Source: Prevotella sp. CAG:1092 (GTDB taxonomy: Bacteria; Bacteroidota; Bacteroidia; Bacteroidales; Bacteroidaceae). From it: DNA of 15,463 nt. The notes under the pieces were generated by a model that saw only the letters and a list, made by a program, of their open reading frames with translations, did no database searches and was not told the DNA's origin. A program made the translations under genes and the position numbers. The stretch is from assembly GCA_000436915.1 (NCBI GenBank), contig HF994114.1, positions 11,870 through 27,332 on the forward strand. The letters run 5' to 3'. Positions 1 through 7,485 of this stretch are shown here, one piece after another (the first letter of the stretch is position 1; every line of letters begins with the position of its first letter).

Positions 1-2
1 GT

Positions 3-57
3 TAAACACTAAACACTACACATTAAACACTACACATTAAACACTACACATTAAACA
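3..57. repeat. 14-bp minisatellite directly upstream of the glycosyltransferase
   Basis: Three perfect head-to-tail copies of the 14-bp unit TAAACACTACACAT occupy 10-51. Partial copies lie on both sides (3-9 and 52-57). The array ends three bases before the ATG at 60, so it fills the whole visible 5' leader of the glycosyltransferase gene. No Shine-Dalgarno sequence is visible. The repeat may continue to the left of the window. Arrays of this kind can change copy number by slippage, which here would alter leader length but not the reading frame. Confidence 0.9.
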
Positions 58-59
58 TT

Positions 60-980
60 ATGAAAATAGCATTTTTGATATCTGCCCATACCGATGCCAA
101 GCAGCTACACAGGCTTGTAGATGCTTTGCCCGACGGTTCGCAGAAATATATACATATCGATGCCAAGAGCAACATTCAGCAGTTTGAGCAAGAACTGGCT
201 ACTGCTCAGGGTGTGCACTTCTTGAAGCATAGAGTCAACGTGGTGTGGGGAAGCTTCAACGAGGTGGAATATCAGATGGAGCTGATACGCGAAGCCCTGA
301 CCTGCACTCCCGACTATCTGATTACGATAAGCGGCATGGACTATCCTGTGTGGAGCAAGCAGCGTATCACAGACTATCTTAGCTCCCTTAATCATCGAAA
401 CATATTGATGGGCATACGCATGATGCCCGACGATCGTGCAACGAGACTATATCAGGAATTCCGATTTATGAACACTCGCCCATGGAAGAATGGTGGAGCG
501 GGTAGCAAACTGCGTGTTGCCATTCGCAAGATAATTGCCGCCATGGGAATAAAGAAACCGCTATATGTCGTGTGCGATATAAAGAAACCGCTATATGTCG
601 TGTGCGATGGCAAACGCTACGATATGTATAAAGGTGCTGCATGGTGGGCTATTACGCCAGAGGTGGCAACAGAGGTGTTGAAGCAATGGGACAACAACAA
701 GGAGCTGAAGAGGTACTTCTCGACATCGTTCTGTCCTGCCGAAACCTTTGTGCAGACCGTAGCATTCAATTCAGAATATAAAGATAAGTGTATGCTCGTG
801 GAGGGTAAATATACCACCCTGGCTGCACTAACACCAATGACATTTATCGACTATAATCCAACCATAAAGTTGCTCGACGAAACCGACTATGACAGGATTG
901 TGGAGTCAGACAAGATGTTTTGCCGAAAGATAGTTAGCGGCACGAGCGACAAGCTGGTCGAGATGTTTAATGAAAGGTAA
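60..980 (+). CDS. GT14-type (core-2/I-branching) beta-1,6-N-acetylglucosaminyltransferase family protein
   Basis: This is a putative cytoplasmic glycosyltransferase that would add a sugar to a surface glycan; donor and acceptor cannot be read from the sequence. Family features appear in order: the N-terminal strand MKIAFLISAH, a VVWGSF motif (residues 61-66), SGMDYP (91-96), GAAWWAIT (192-199) and CPAETFVQTV (225-234). The last resembles the PxE...Q motif whose Glu, here Glu228, is catalytic in GT14 enzymes. At 306 aa it has normal family length. Residues 164-173 (IKKPLYVVCD) are repeated exactly as 174-183, from a perfect 30-bp tandem duplication just before the WW motif. The gene is followed after 18 nt by a LicD-family gene, so both may be the end of a polysaccharide locus lying to the left. 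The family call is firm, the exact activity is not. Confidence 0.88.
   Translation: MKIAFLISAHTDAKQLHRLVDALPDGSQKYIHIDAKSNIQQFEQELATAQGVHFLKHRVNVVWGSFNEVEYQMELIREALTCTPDYLITISGMDYPVWSKQRITDYLSSLNHRNILMGIRMMPDDRATRLYQEFRFMNTRPWKNGGAGSKLRVAIRKIIAAMGIKKPLYVVCDIKKPLYVVCDGKRYDMYKGAAWWAITPEVATEVLKQWDNNKELKRYFSTSFCPAETFVQTVAFNSEYKDKCMLVEGKYTTLAALTPMTFIDYNPTIKLLDETDYDRIVESDKMFCRKIVSGTSDKLVEMFNER
549..608 (+). repeat. perfect 30-bp in-frame tandem duplication inside the glycosyltransferase
   Basis: Bases 549-578 and 579-608 are identical and head to tail. Because 30 is a multiple of three, the frame is kept and the peptide IKKPLYVVCD occurs twice in a row. The lack of any difference between the copies suggests a recent event, or an assembly or strain polymorphism. 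Confidence 0.97.
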
Positions 981-998
981 GAGATATATAAAGAGATT

Positions 999-1799
999 AT
1001 GAGTTTCAATGCAAAAGAACTAAAAGAGAAATATAATCCAGATGGTTCGGTGACATACAAGATGCAGCAACGCATGTTGGACTTGCTGAAAGTTATCGAT
1101 GCCATCTGCCGTAAGCACAATATGCAATATTGGCTGTCGGGAGGCACCATGCTTGGCGCCATTCGCCACCAAGGCTTCATACCTTGGGACGACGATTTGG
1201 ACATAGAGATGTTTCGGCCCGACTTCGAGAAGCTGATGAGAATCCTGCCATCAGAATTGCCCGACAGCATCCGATTGCAATGGCACACCACAGACAAGAA
1301 CTATTTTTTCCAGTATGCCAAGGTTAGAGACTGCAATAGCGAGGTGTTTGAACATAATGGCTACGACAAGATATGGCGCGAGCATGGAGTGTGGGTAGAC
1401 ATATTCCCTGTGGAGCCATCGCCACGATGGGCACATAAGCTGTCGTGTGCCACCCTTGGACATTGCTATAAGATGCTTCGCACAGCCAAAGACCCTAACG
1501 ATGTGGTGGGCAAGGTGAGACTATTGGCAGCACTAAACCGAAATATCATATACCCTCTGCTTCGCGCCATAGCAAAAGTGTGGCGAGTAGACTATTACGA
1601 CTTCTCGTTGGGCACACCATATTATATTCGCAGCAAGAAAGATGCTATATTGCCAGTTAGATATGTGAAGTTTGAAGACTTCGAGGCACCTGTGATGAAT
1701 AAGGTAGAAGAAGCCCTCTCGGTAAGATTCCATAACTATATGGAGTTGCCAGAGAATCCTGGTAGCCAGAACCATTCCGACGATGTAAAGATTTGGTAG
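999..1799 (+). CDS. LicD family protein (phosphotransferase of cell-surface glycans)
   Basis: LicD proteins have a nucleotidyltransferase-like fold and transfer phospho-substituents, such as phosphocholine in Haemophilus and pneumococcus, onto surface polysaccharide or lipooligosaccharide. The family signature is clear near the N-terminus: WLSGGTMLGAIRHQGFIPWDDDLDIEMFR (residues 45-73), including Gly48-Gly49, Arg56 and the acidic cluster Asp64-66/Asp68 expected to bind metal and nucleotide. VWVDIFPVEP follows mid-protein and the C-terminal YMELPENP segment fits the usual end of the domain. At 266 aa it appears full length. It starts 18 nt after the glycosyltransferase stop and ends 2 nt before the permease ATG, so co-transcription is likely. 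No licA/B/C-type choline genes are in the window, so the transferred group is unknown. Confidence 0.9.
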   Translation: MSFNAKELKEKYNPDGSVTYKMQQRMLDLLKVIDAICRKHNMQYWLSGGTMLGAIRHQGFIPWDDDLDIEMFRPDFEKLMRILPSELPDSIRLQWHTTDKNYFFQYAKVRDCNSEVFEHNGYDKIWREHGVWVDIFPVEPSPRWAHKLSCATLGHCYKMLRTAKDPNDVVGKVRLLAALNRNIIYPLLRAIAKVWRVDYYDFSLGTPYYIRSKKDAILPVRYVKFEDFEAPVMNKVEEALSVRFHNYMELPENPGSQNHSDDVKIW

Positions 1800-1801
1800 C
1801 C

Positions 1802-2611
1802 ATGTGGGAAATACTTCAGTATCCATTCTTCCAAAACGCATTGCTCGGTAGTTTGCTGGCAAGCATATTGTGTGCCATCGTTGGCACATATATCGTGTCG
1901 CGCCGCTTAGTGTTCATAAGCGGCGGCATCACCCATGCCTCGTTTGGCGGTATAGGTCTTGGCGTATATTTCGGGCTAAACCCTATATTGTCGGCAATGG
2001 CGTTTGCGGTGGCAAGTGCGTTGGGAGTGGAATGGATGTCGAGGAAAGGCGATGTGAGAGAAGACTCAGCAATAGCGATGTTTTGGACCTTAGGCATGAG
2101 CGTCGGCATCATCTGTTGTTTCCTTTCGCCAGGCTTCATGCCCGACCTCTCGTCGTATCTCTTTGGCAATATCCTCACCATCGATAGCCACGACCTATGG
2201 CTATTGGCAGCTGTAACCCTGCTTGCCGCAATAATCTTTATGGCGTTCTATCGACAAATATTGAGCATATCCTTCGACTCCACCTTTGCACAATCGCAAG
2301 GACTGCCCGTGCTGCTGGTGGAATATGGTCTGATGGCTTTGGTTGCTATGACCATAGTGGCAACCCTGCGCATGGTGGGCATAGTGCTCGCTATAAGTCT
2401 GCTCACCATTCCGCAGATGACCGCCAACCTGCTAACCAGCAGTTTTAAGCGCATCATCTTTTGGAGCATGCTGATAGGGTGGGTAGACTGCCTGGTGGGC
2501 TTAGCCATATCATATTATTGCAATGTGCCTTCAGGAGCATCTATAATATTTGTCAGCATAGTGATTTATGCCATTGTCAAGGCAATAAAATGGAGCATAA
2601 AGCGTTTTTAA
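1802..2611 (+). CDS. metal ABC transporter permease, ABC-3 (ZnuB/MntB-like) family
   Basis: This is the integral membrane subunit of a zinc/manganese/iron-type ABC importer. The 269-aa protein is almost entirely hydrophobic, with about eight membrane segments. It carries family-typical stretches: VSRRLVFISGGITHASFGGIGLG near the N-terminus, then LMALVAMTIVATLRMVGIVLAISLLTIPQMTANLLT in the C-terminal half, where the ABC-3 family has its conserved G-x-L-L-x-x-x-L-L-x-x-P-type loop. I use the ATG at 1802, 2 nt after the licD stop; a TTG at 1793 in the same frame would overlap licD and add three residues only. No ATPase or solute-binding subunit is encoded nearby in the window, so this permease is separated from its partners or they lie to the left. 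The substrate metal cannot be assigned. Confidence 0.9.
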   Translation: MWEILQYPFFQNALLGSLLASILCAIVGTYIVSRRLVFISGGITHASFGGIGLGVYFGLNPILSAMAFAVASALGVEWMSRKGDVREDSAIAMFWTLGMSVGIICCFLSPGFMPDLSSYLFGNILTIDSHDLWLLAAVTLLAAIIFMAFYRQILSISFDSTFAQSQGLPVLLVEYGLMALVAMTIVATLRMVGIVLAISLLTIPQMTANLLTSSFKRIIFWSMLIGWVDCLVGLAISYYCNVPSGASIIFVSIVIYAIVKAIKWSIKRF

Positions 2612-2620
2612 GTTTAAAGT

Positions 2621-5600
2621 TTGAAAGCTAAGAAATCATATATACTTATTGCTGTAGTAGCCCTGGTGGCGCTATTAGCAAGCTGTTCGACCGAGAAGAA
2701 CACTTCGCGGTCGAGATGGTGGCATTCCTTTAATGCAAGGTATAATACATATTATAATGGTTCGGTGGCATATATCGATGCTTCGCTCGAAAAAGAAAAT
2801 GGCAACAAGGACAACTTTACCGAGATGATTCCGATGTATACCGTGGGCAACAAGAAGAGCCGCGAACTGGGCAAAGCCAACTATGATAAGGCTATAGAGA
2901 AATGTGAGAAGGCAATAAAACTACATAGCATCACCAAGCGCCCAGAATGGACCAAGAGCCGACGAAAAACCGAGCGCGATATAGAATGGTTGAGCCGAAA
3001 GGAGTATAACCCATTCTTGTGGAAGGCATGGATGCTTATGGGACGTTCGCAGTTTTATCAAGGAGCTTTCGACGAGGCAGCTTCCACATTCTCGTATATG
3101 TGTCGTCTATATGCCACCCAGCCAGCCATCTATGGCAGAGCAAGAGCGTGGCTCGCTAAGAGCTATATAGAGCAAGATTGGCTCTACGATGCCGAAGACG
3201 TGATTCGCAATATGCAACGCGACTCCATACATTGGCGCGCGCAGAAAGAGTGGGATTTCACCTATGCCGACTATTATATTCATACTGGCGATTACGATAA
3301 GGCAATACCATACCTAAAGAAATCCATAGACCACGAGATGAGAAAGAAGCAGAAGGCACGCCTCTGTTTCCTGCTCGGACAGCTATATGCTGCCACAGGC
3401 AAGAATGCTGAGGCATATAAGGCTTTCAAGAGCGTGGTAAGGAAGAATCCGCCTTACGAGCTGGAGTTTAATGCCCGTATTGCCATGACCGAGGTGATGG
3501 GAGCTTCGCAAGCCAAAAAGATGGTTGGCAAGCTAAAGCGCATGGCGGCATCTGACAAGAATAAGGATTATCTCGACCAGGTGTATTATGCCATCGGCAA
3601 TATCTATCTTGCTCAGAAAGACACCATGCATGCCATCAGCAACTACGAGAAGGGCAACAAAAAAGCCACTCGTAGCGGTATTGAGAAAGGTGTGCTGCTA
3701 CTGAAACTTGGCGATTTGTATTGGCAACAAGAGAAATTCTCGGATGCTCAGCGCTGCTATGGCGAGGCTATTGGCTTGCTTGATAAAGATCGCAAAGACT
3801 ATGAGCAGCTGTCGGTACGCTCAAAGGTGCTTGACGAGCTGGTGCCTTATACCGACGCCATACATCTGCAAGACTCGTTGCAGGCTTTGGCAAAGATGAG
3901 CGAGAAAGACAGAAATGCTGCCATCGATAGGGTGATAGCAGAACTGAAACGACAGGAGAAAGAGCAAAAACGACTGGAAGACGAAAAGAATGCTCAGCAG
4001 ACCATGCAACGCAATGGCGCTATGGGCAACAGAAATAATACCAATAGAAATAATACTGCGCAAACTCTGCAAAACAACCGTCAGAATGCTGTGTGGTATT
4101 TCTATAATGCTATGGCTGTGCAGCAGGGTAAGCAGGCTTTCGAAAAAATTTGGGGAAAGCGCGAGAATACCGACAACTGGCAGCGTGTTAACAAAACTGT
4201 GGTGGGCAACCTTAATGGCGATGCCGACATTGAACTTACCGAAGAGCAGAAAGACTCTATAGCAAAGGCTGAGCTGGCACAAGACTCTTTGGAGCAGCTC
4301 AAGGATAGTGCGCAAAACGACCCACATAAGCGTGAGTATTATCTTGCGCAGATACCATTTACCGAAGACCAGGTGGCAACGAGCAATCTCGCCATTATGG
4401 ATGGATTGTATAATTCGGGTGTGATATTCAAAGATAAGCTCGATAATCTTGACTTGTCGAAGAAACAGTTCACACGCCTCGAAACTCAATATCCCGACTT
4501 TGAGCAAAAGGCTGATATGTATTATCATCTCTTCTTGCTCTATTCGCGCTTAGGACAGCACGATGTGGCTGCAGGATATGTGGAGAAACTAAAGGCGGAA
4601 TATCCTGATAACCAATGGACGATATTGCTCACCGACCCTTATTTCAAAGAGAATGCGCAGTTTGGTGTGCATATCGAAGACTCGCTATATGCTGCCACCT
4701 ACGAGGCTTTCAAGGCTGATAGACTCTCGGAGGCTAAGGCTAATGCACAGATTTCTGCCACCCGATTCCCATTAGGCGAGAATAGAGATAAATTCTTGTT
4801 TATAGGCGGATTGGCAAAGCTCAACGATGGCGACAGCAAAGGCTGTGTGGACGATATGAAGGCTGTGGTAGAGAAATTCCCACAAAGCAAGTTGGCTGAA
4901 ATGGCGGGCATGATAGTGAACGGAGTGAATGCAGGCAAACCTCTGCATGGCGCACGCTTCGACCTTGGCGATGTGTGGACTCGACGTACGGCGGTGCTTG
5001 CTGATAGCGACTCGATAAATGCTAAGACTTTCGATACTGAGCGCAATACGGAGTTTGTGTTTATGCTTGCTTATGTGCCTGATTCTGTCGACGAGAATAA
5101 ACTGCTATACCAAATGGCGAAGGTAAACTTCACCCATTATGTGGTGCGCAACTTCGACCTCGCTATCGAGGATGCTAATGGTTTGCGCCGTATGGTGGTT
5201 AGAGGTTTCAGAAACTATGACGAGGCGTTGCAGTATGCACGCGGATTGTCGGAGCAAGCTGGTTTGCAACAGCTGTTGTCGGGATGCAAGGCAATAGTGA
5301 TAAGCGATAAGAATCTACCTTTGCTCGGCACCAACTTCAGCTATGCCGACTATCAGGACTTCTATGATAAGAATTTTGCTCCGCTTAAGATAAGCTCTCA
5401 ACCTCTGCTTACCGAGCCTATACATGTGGCTCCAAAGGAGGATGCCGAGCGCGAAACTTCGGCACCTGCAGAAGCTAAGGCTGGCAATGAAAACAATAGC
5501 AATACCGATAGCGAATTGCTGTTGCCTGTGGAGGAAGAGGTGAAGAAGAAGGCTGAGGCTAATGAGGAAATAATTCCTCTTGAGCCTGAGAAGAAGGTGG

Positions 5601-5836
5601 AGAATAATAATGTAGACGATACTATAATTCCGCTCGAGCCTGAGAAAAAGCAGAATGCTGGCAACAACGAGAATAATGACGACGAGATTATAATCATCGA
5701 CGACGATAGCAGCAAGGCTACAGACGACGAAATATATTTCGAAGATACTCCACAACCTCAGCAAAACAAAAAGGAAGCCAAGAAGCAAGAGAAATACGAG
5801 CTCGAAGATGAGTATTTCGACTTGGACGGATTTTAA
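2621..5836 (+). CDS. porW: PorW/SprE-like TPR lipoprotein of the type IX secretion system
   Basis: PorW (P. gingivalis) and SprE (Flavobacterium) are lipoproteins needed for type IX secretion. The product has a lipoprotein signal with lipobox LLASC (Cys22), followed by WWHSFNARYNTYYNG (33-47), a pattern of this family. TPR-like helical repeats cover roughly 75-420 and resume around 580-800. An Asn/Gln-rich linker (about 455-487) precedes WYFYN (492-496) and the WGKRENTDNW segment, also hallmarks of the family. The C-terminal 120 residues are acidic and low-complexity, with IIPLEPEKK repeated 18 residues apart (984 and 1002). At 1071 aa it is longer than the P. gingivalis protein. The start codon is TTG at 2621: an in-frame stop lies 6 nt upstream and the next Met is near residue 69, beyond the signal peptide. 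It follows the permease by 9 nt and precedes porX by 50 nt, which supports the assignment. Confidence 0.82.
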   Translation: MKAKKSYILIAVVALVALLASCSTEKNTSRSRWWHSFNARYNTYYNGSVAYIDASLEKENGNKDNFTEMIPMYTVGNKKSRELGKANYDKAIEKCEKAIKLHSITKRPEWTKSRRKTERDIEWLSRKEYNPFLWKAWMLMGRSQFYQGAFDEAASTFSYMCRLYATQPAIYGRARAWLAKSYIEQDWLYDAEDVIRNMQRDSIHWRAQKEWDFTYADYYIHTGDYDKAIPYLKKSIDHEMRKKQKARLCFLLGQLYAATGKNAEAYKAFKSVVRKNPPYELEFNARIAMTEVMGASQAKKMVGKLKRMAASDKNKDYLDQVYYAIGNIYLAQKDTMHAISNYEKGNKKATRSGIEKGVLLLKLGDLYWQQEKFSDAQRCYGEAIGLLDKDRKDYEQLSVRSKVLDELVPYTDAIHLQDSLQALAKMSEKDRNAAIDRVIAELKRQEKEQKRLEDEKNAQQTMQRNGAMGNRNNTNRNNTAQTLQNNRQNAVWYFYNAMAVQQGKQAFEKIWGKRENTDNWQRVNKTVVGNLNGDADIELTEEQKDSIAKAELAQDSLEQLKDSAQNDPHKREYYLAQIPFTEDQVATSNLAIMDGLYNSGVIFKDKLDNLDLSKKQFTRLETQYPDFEQKADMYYHLFLLYSRLGQHDVAAGYVEKLKAEYPDNQWTILLTDPYFKENAQFGVHIEDSLYAATYEAFKADRLSEAKANAQISATRFPLGENRDKFLFIGGLAKLNDGDSKGCVDDMKAVVEKFPQSKLAEMAGMIVNGVNAGKPLHGARFDLGDVWTRRTAVLADSDSINAKTFDTERNTEFVFMLAYVPDSVDENKLLYQMAKVNFTHYVVRNFDLAIEDANGLRRMVVRGFRNYDEALQYARGLSEQAGLQQLLSGCKAIVISDKNLPLLGTNFSYADYQDFYDKNFAPLKISSQPLLTEPIHVAPKEDAERETSAPAEAKAGNENNSNTDSELLLPVEEEVKKKAEANEEIIPLEPEKKVENNNVDDTIIPLEPEKKQNAGNNENNDDEIIIIDDDSSKATDDEIYFEDTPQPQQNKKEAKKQEKYELEDEYFDLDGF

Positions 5837-5864
5837 GTGAAGAGTGAAGAGGGAAGAGTGAAGA
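5837..5864. repeat. 7-bp tandem repeat in the porW-porX gap
   Basis: Four head-to-tail copies of GTGAAGA, the third reading GGGAAGA, begin immediately after the porW stop codon. They fill most of the 50-nt gap before porX. The purine-rich strand is the coding strand, so the repeat would be in the transcript leader of porX. A weak role in ribosome loading is possible but not shown. Confidence 0.9.
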
Positions 5865-5886
5865 ATTTAAATGAAGAAAAGATATT

Positions 5887-7440
5887 ATGCAAAATGGACT
5901 TATACTTTGGGTTGACGACGAGATAGAACATCTCAAGGCCCATATAATATTTCTTCAGAAGAAAGGCTACGAAGTGGTTACTGTGACAAATGGCGCTGAT
6001 GCCATTGAGCAATGCCGACAGCGTAGCTTCGACATCATCATGCTCGACGAGATGATGCCTGGACTTACTGGTCTTGAAACTCTGCAGAAGATAAAGATAA
6101 TATCGCCTGAGACTCCTGTGGTGATGGTGACGAAGAGCGAGGAGGAGGATATCATGGACCAGGCTATTGGCTCTAAGATTGCCGACTATCTGATAAAACC
6201 CGTAAACCCAAGTCAGATATTGCTTACGCTAAAGAAGAATATTCATCGCAAGGAGATTGTTACCGAGGTTACGCAGTCGGGATATCAGCAAAACTATATG
6301 GATATAGCGCAGCAGATAGAACAATGCAAAACTGCCGATGACTGGATAGAGGCGTATAAGCGACTTGTGCATTGGGAGCTGGAGCTTAGTTCTGCCGATA
6401 GCGGTATGACCGAGATGCTGAATATGCAGAAGGAGGAAGCAAATATCGGTTTTGCAAAGTATATCAGGAACAACTATCTCGATTGGGTGGCCCAGCAACC
6501 AAAGGAGCATCCTATGCTCAGTACCGAGATATTCAAGAAGAAGGTATTCCCAACTATCGATGATGGCGAAAAGGTGTTTTTGATAGTTATCGACAACTTC
6601 CGCTACGACCAATGGCGTATGCTCGCTTCCGAGATTGGCGACATGTTTGATATCGATGAGCAACTATATTACACCATTCTTCCTACTGCCACTCAGTATG
6701 CTCGCAACGCTATATTTAGTGGTTTGATGCCTAACATGATTGCGGAGATGTTTCCAGATTTGTGGGTAGACGAAGACGAGGAAGAAGGCAAGAACCTCAA
6801 CGAGGGTCCGCTGATAAAAACTCAGATAGAGCGCTATCGTCGCCACGACAGTTTCTCGTATCATAAAATCAACGACTCTGTGGCAGGCGACAAATTCCTG
6901 CAGCAGATGAATTCGCTATCGGGAAATGATTTGAATGTTGTAGTAGTAAACTTCATAGATATGCTCTCGCATGCTCGCACGGAGTCGAAGATGGTGCGCG
7001 AACTTGCCAACAACGAGTCTGCATATCGTAGCATCACCGTTAGCTGGTTCCGACATAGTATCATGGCTGACATCTTGCGCCGTCTTTCGCAGACCGACTA
7101 TAAGGTGATCGTTACTACCGACCATGGTAGCATCAGAACATCGAAGCCTGTGAAGATTGTTGGCGACCGCAACACCAATACCAACCTCAGATATAAGTTG
7201 GGCAAGAACTTGAATTATAATGCCAAGGATTTGTTTGTTATCAAAGATCCTTTGAAGGCACAACTGCCAGCACCAAACATCAGCACCTCGTATGTGTTTG
7301 CCACAGGCGACTCGTTCTTTGCATATCCTAACAACTACAACTACTATGTGTCTTACTATAAAGATACATTCCAGCATGGTGGCGTCTCGATGGAGGAGAT
7401 GCTCGTGCCGTTGGTAACTCTTACTCCAAAGAAAAGATAA
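5887..7440 (+). CDS. porX: PorX: response regulator fused to a PglZ/alkaline-phosphatase-like domain
   Basis: PorX is the cytoplasmic response regulator that governs type IX secretion genes in P. gingivalis with the kinase PorY. Residues 1-120 form a receiver domain with acid-pocket Asp10/Asp11, phosphoacceptor Asp54 in MLDEMMPG, Thr82 and Lys104. A helical linker (about 125-215) leads to a PglZ-type metal-dependent phosphatase domain. Its expected metal and catalytic residues are visible: Asp236 in VIDNFRYDQW, Thr267/Thr269 in PTATQYARN, Asp358 and His362 in FIDMLSH, Asp412-His413 in TTDHG, and His497 in QHGG. All key positions are intact and 517 aa is normal for the family. There is no DNA-binding domain, so any transcriptional effect must pass through a partner; in P. 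gingivalis this is the ECF sigma factor SigP. tsaE follows after 45 nt. No PorY-type kinase is in the window. Confidence 0.93.
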   Translation: MQNGLILWVDDEIEHLKAHIIFLQKKGYEVVTVTNGADAIEQCRQRSFDIIMLDEMMPGLTGLETLQKIKIISPETPVVMVTKSEEEDIMDQAIGSKIADYLIKPVNPSQILLTLKKNIHRKEIVTEVTQSGYQQNYMDIAQQIEQCKTADDWIEAYKRLVHWELELSSADSGMTEMLNMQKEEANIGFAKYIRNNYLDWVAQQPKEHPMLSTEIFKKKVFPTIDDGEKVFLIVIDNFRYDQWRMLASEIGDMFDIDEQLYYTILPTATQYARNAIFSGLMPNMIAEMFPDLWVDEDEEEGKNLNEGPLIKTQIERYRRHDSFSYHKINDSVAGDKFLQQMNSLSGNDLNVVVVNFIDMLSHARTESKMVRELANNESAYRSITVSWFRHSIMADILRRLSQTDYKVIVTTDHGSIRTSKPVKIVGDRNTNTNLRYKLGKNLNYNAKDLFVIKDPLKAQLPAPNISTSYVFATGDSFFAYPNNYNYYVSYYKDTFQHGGVSMEEMLVPLVTLTPKKR

Positions 7441-7450
7441 AACAACAAAA

Positions 7451-7473
7451 GGTGGCTACCCGCGATAGCCACC
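7451..7473 (+). other. intergenic hairpin between porX and tsaE
   Basis: GGTGGCTA (7451-7458) and TAGCCACC (7466-7473) form a perfect 8-bp GC-rich stem with a 7-nt loop, 12 nt before the tsaE ATG. There is no T-run after the stem, so it is a poor intrinsic terminator in the plus direction. It may be a processing or stability element between the two genes, or a weak attenuator. Confidence 0.55.
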
Positions 7474-7485
7474 ATAAAACAAGAA

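Noticed and set aside
3..57. CRISPR-like array at the left end
   Set aside because: The 14-bp units are directly adjacent with no spacers, so this is a minisatellite.
3821..4528. 235-codon open frame on the minus strand within porW
   Set aside because: It lies wholly antisense to a well-supported gene, has a hydrophobic low-complexity translation and no family motifs; it is a shadow of porW codon usage.
5871..5915. 14-codon upstream ORF (MKKRYYAKWTYTLG) overlapping the porX start in another frame
   Set aside because: It is too short to judge, without repeated codons typical of an attenuator leader; it is probably chance in A-rich sequence.
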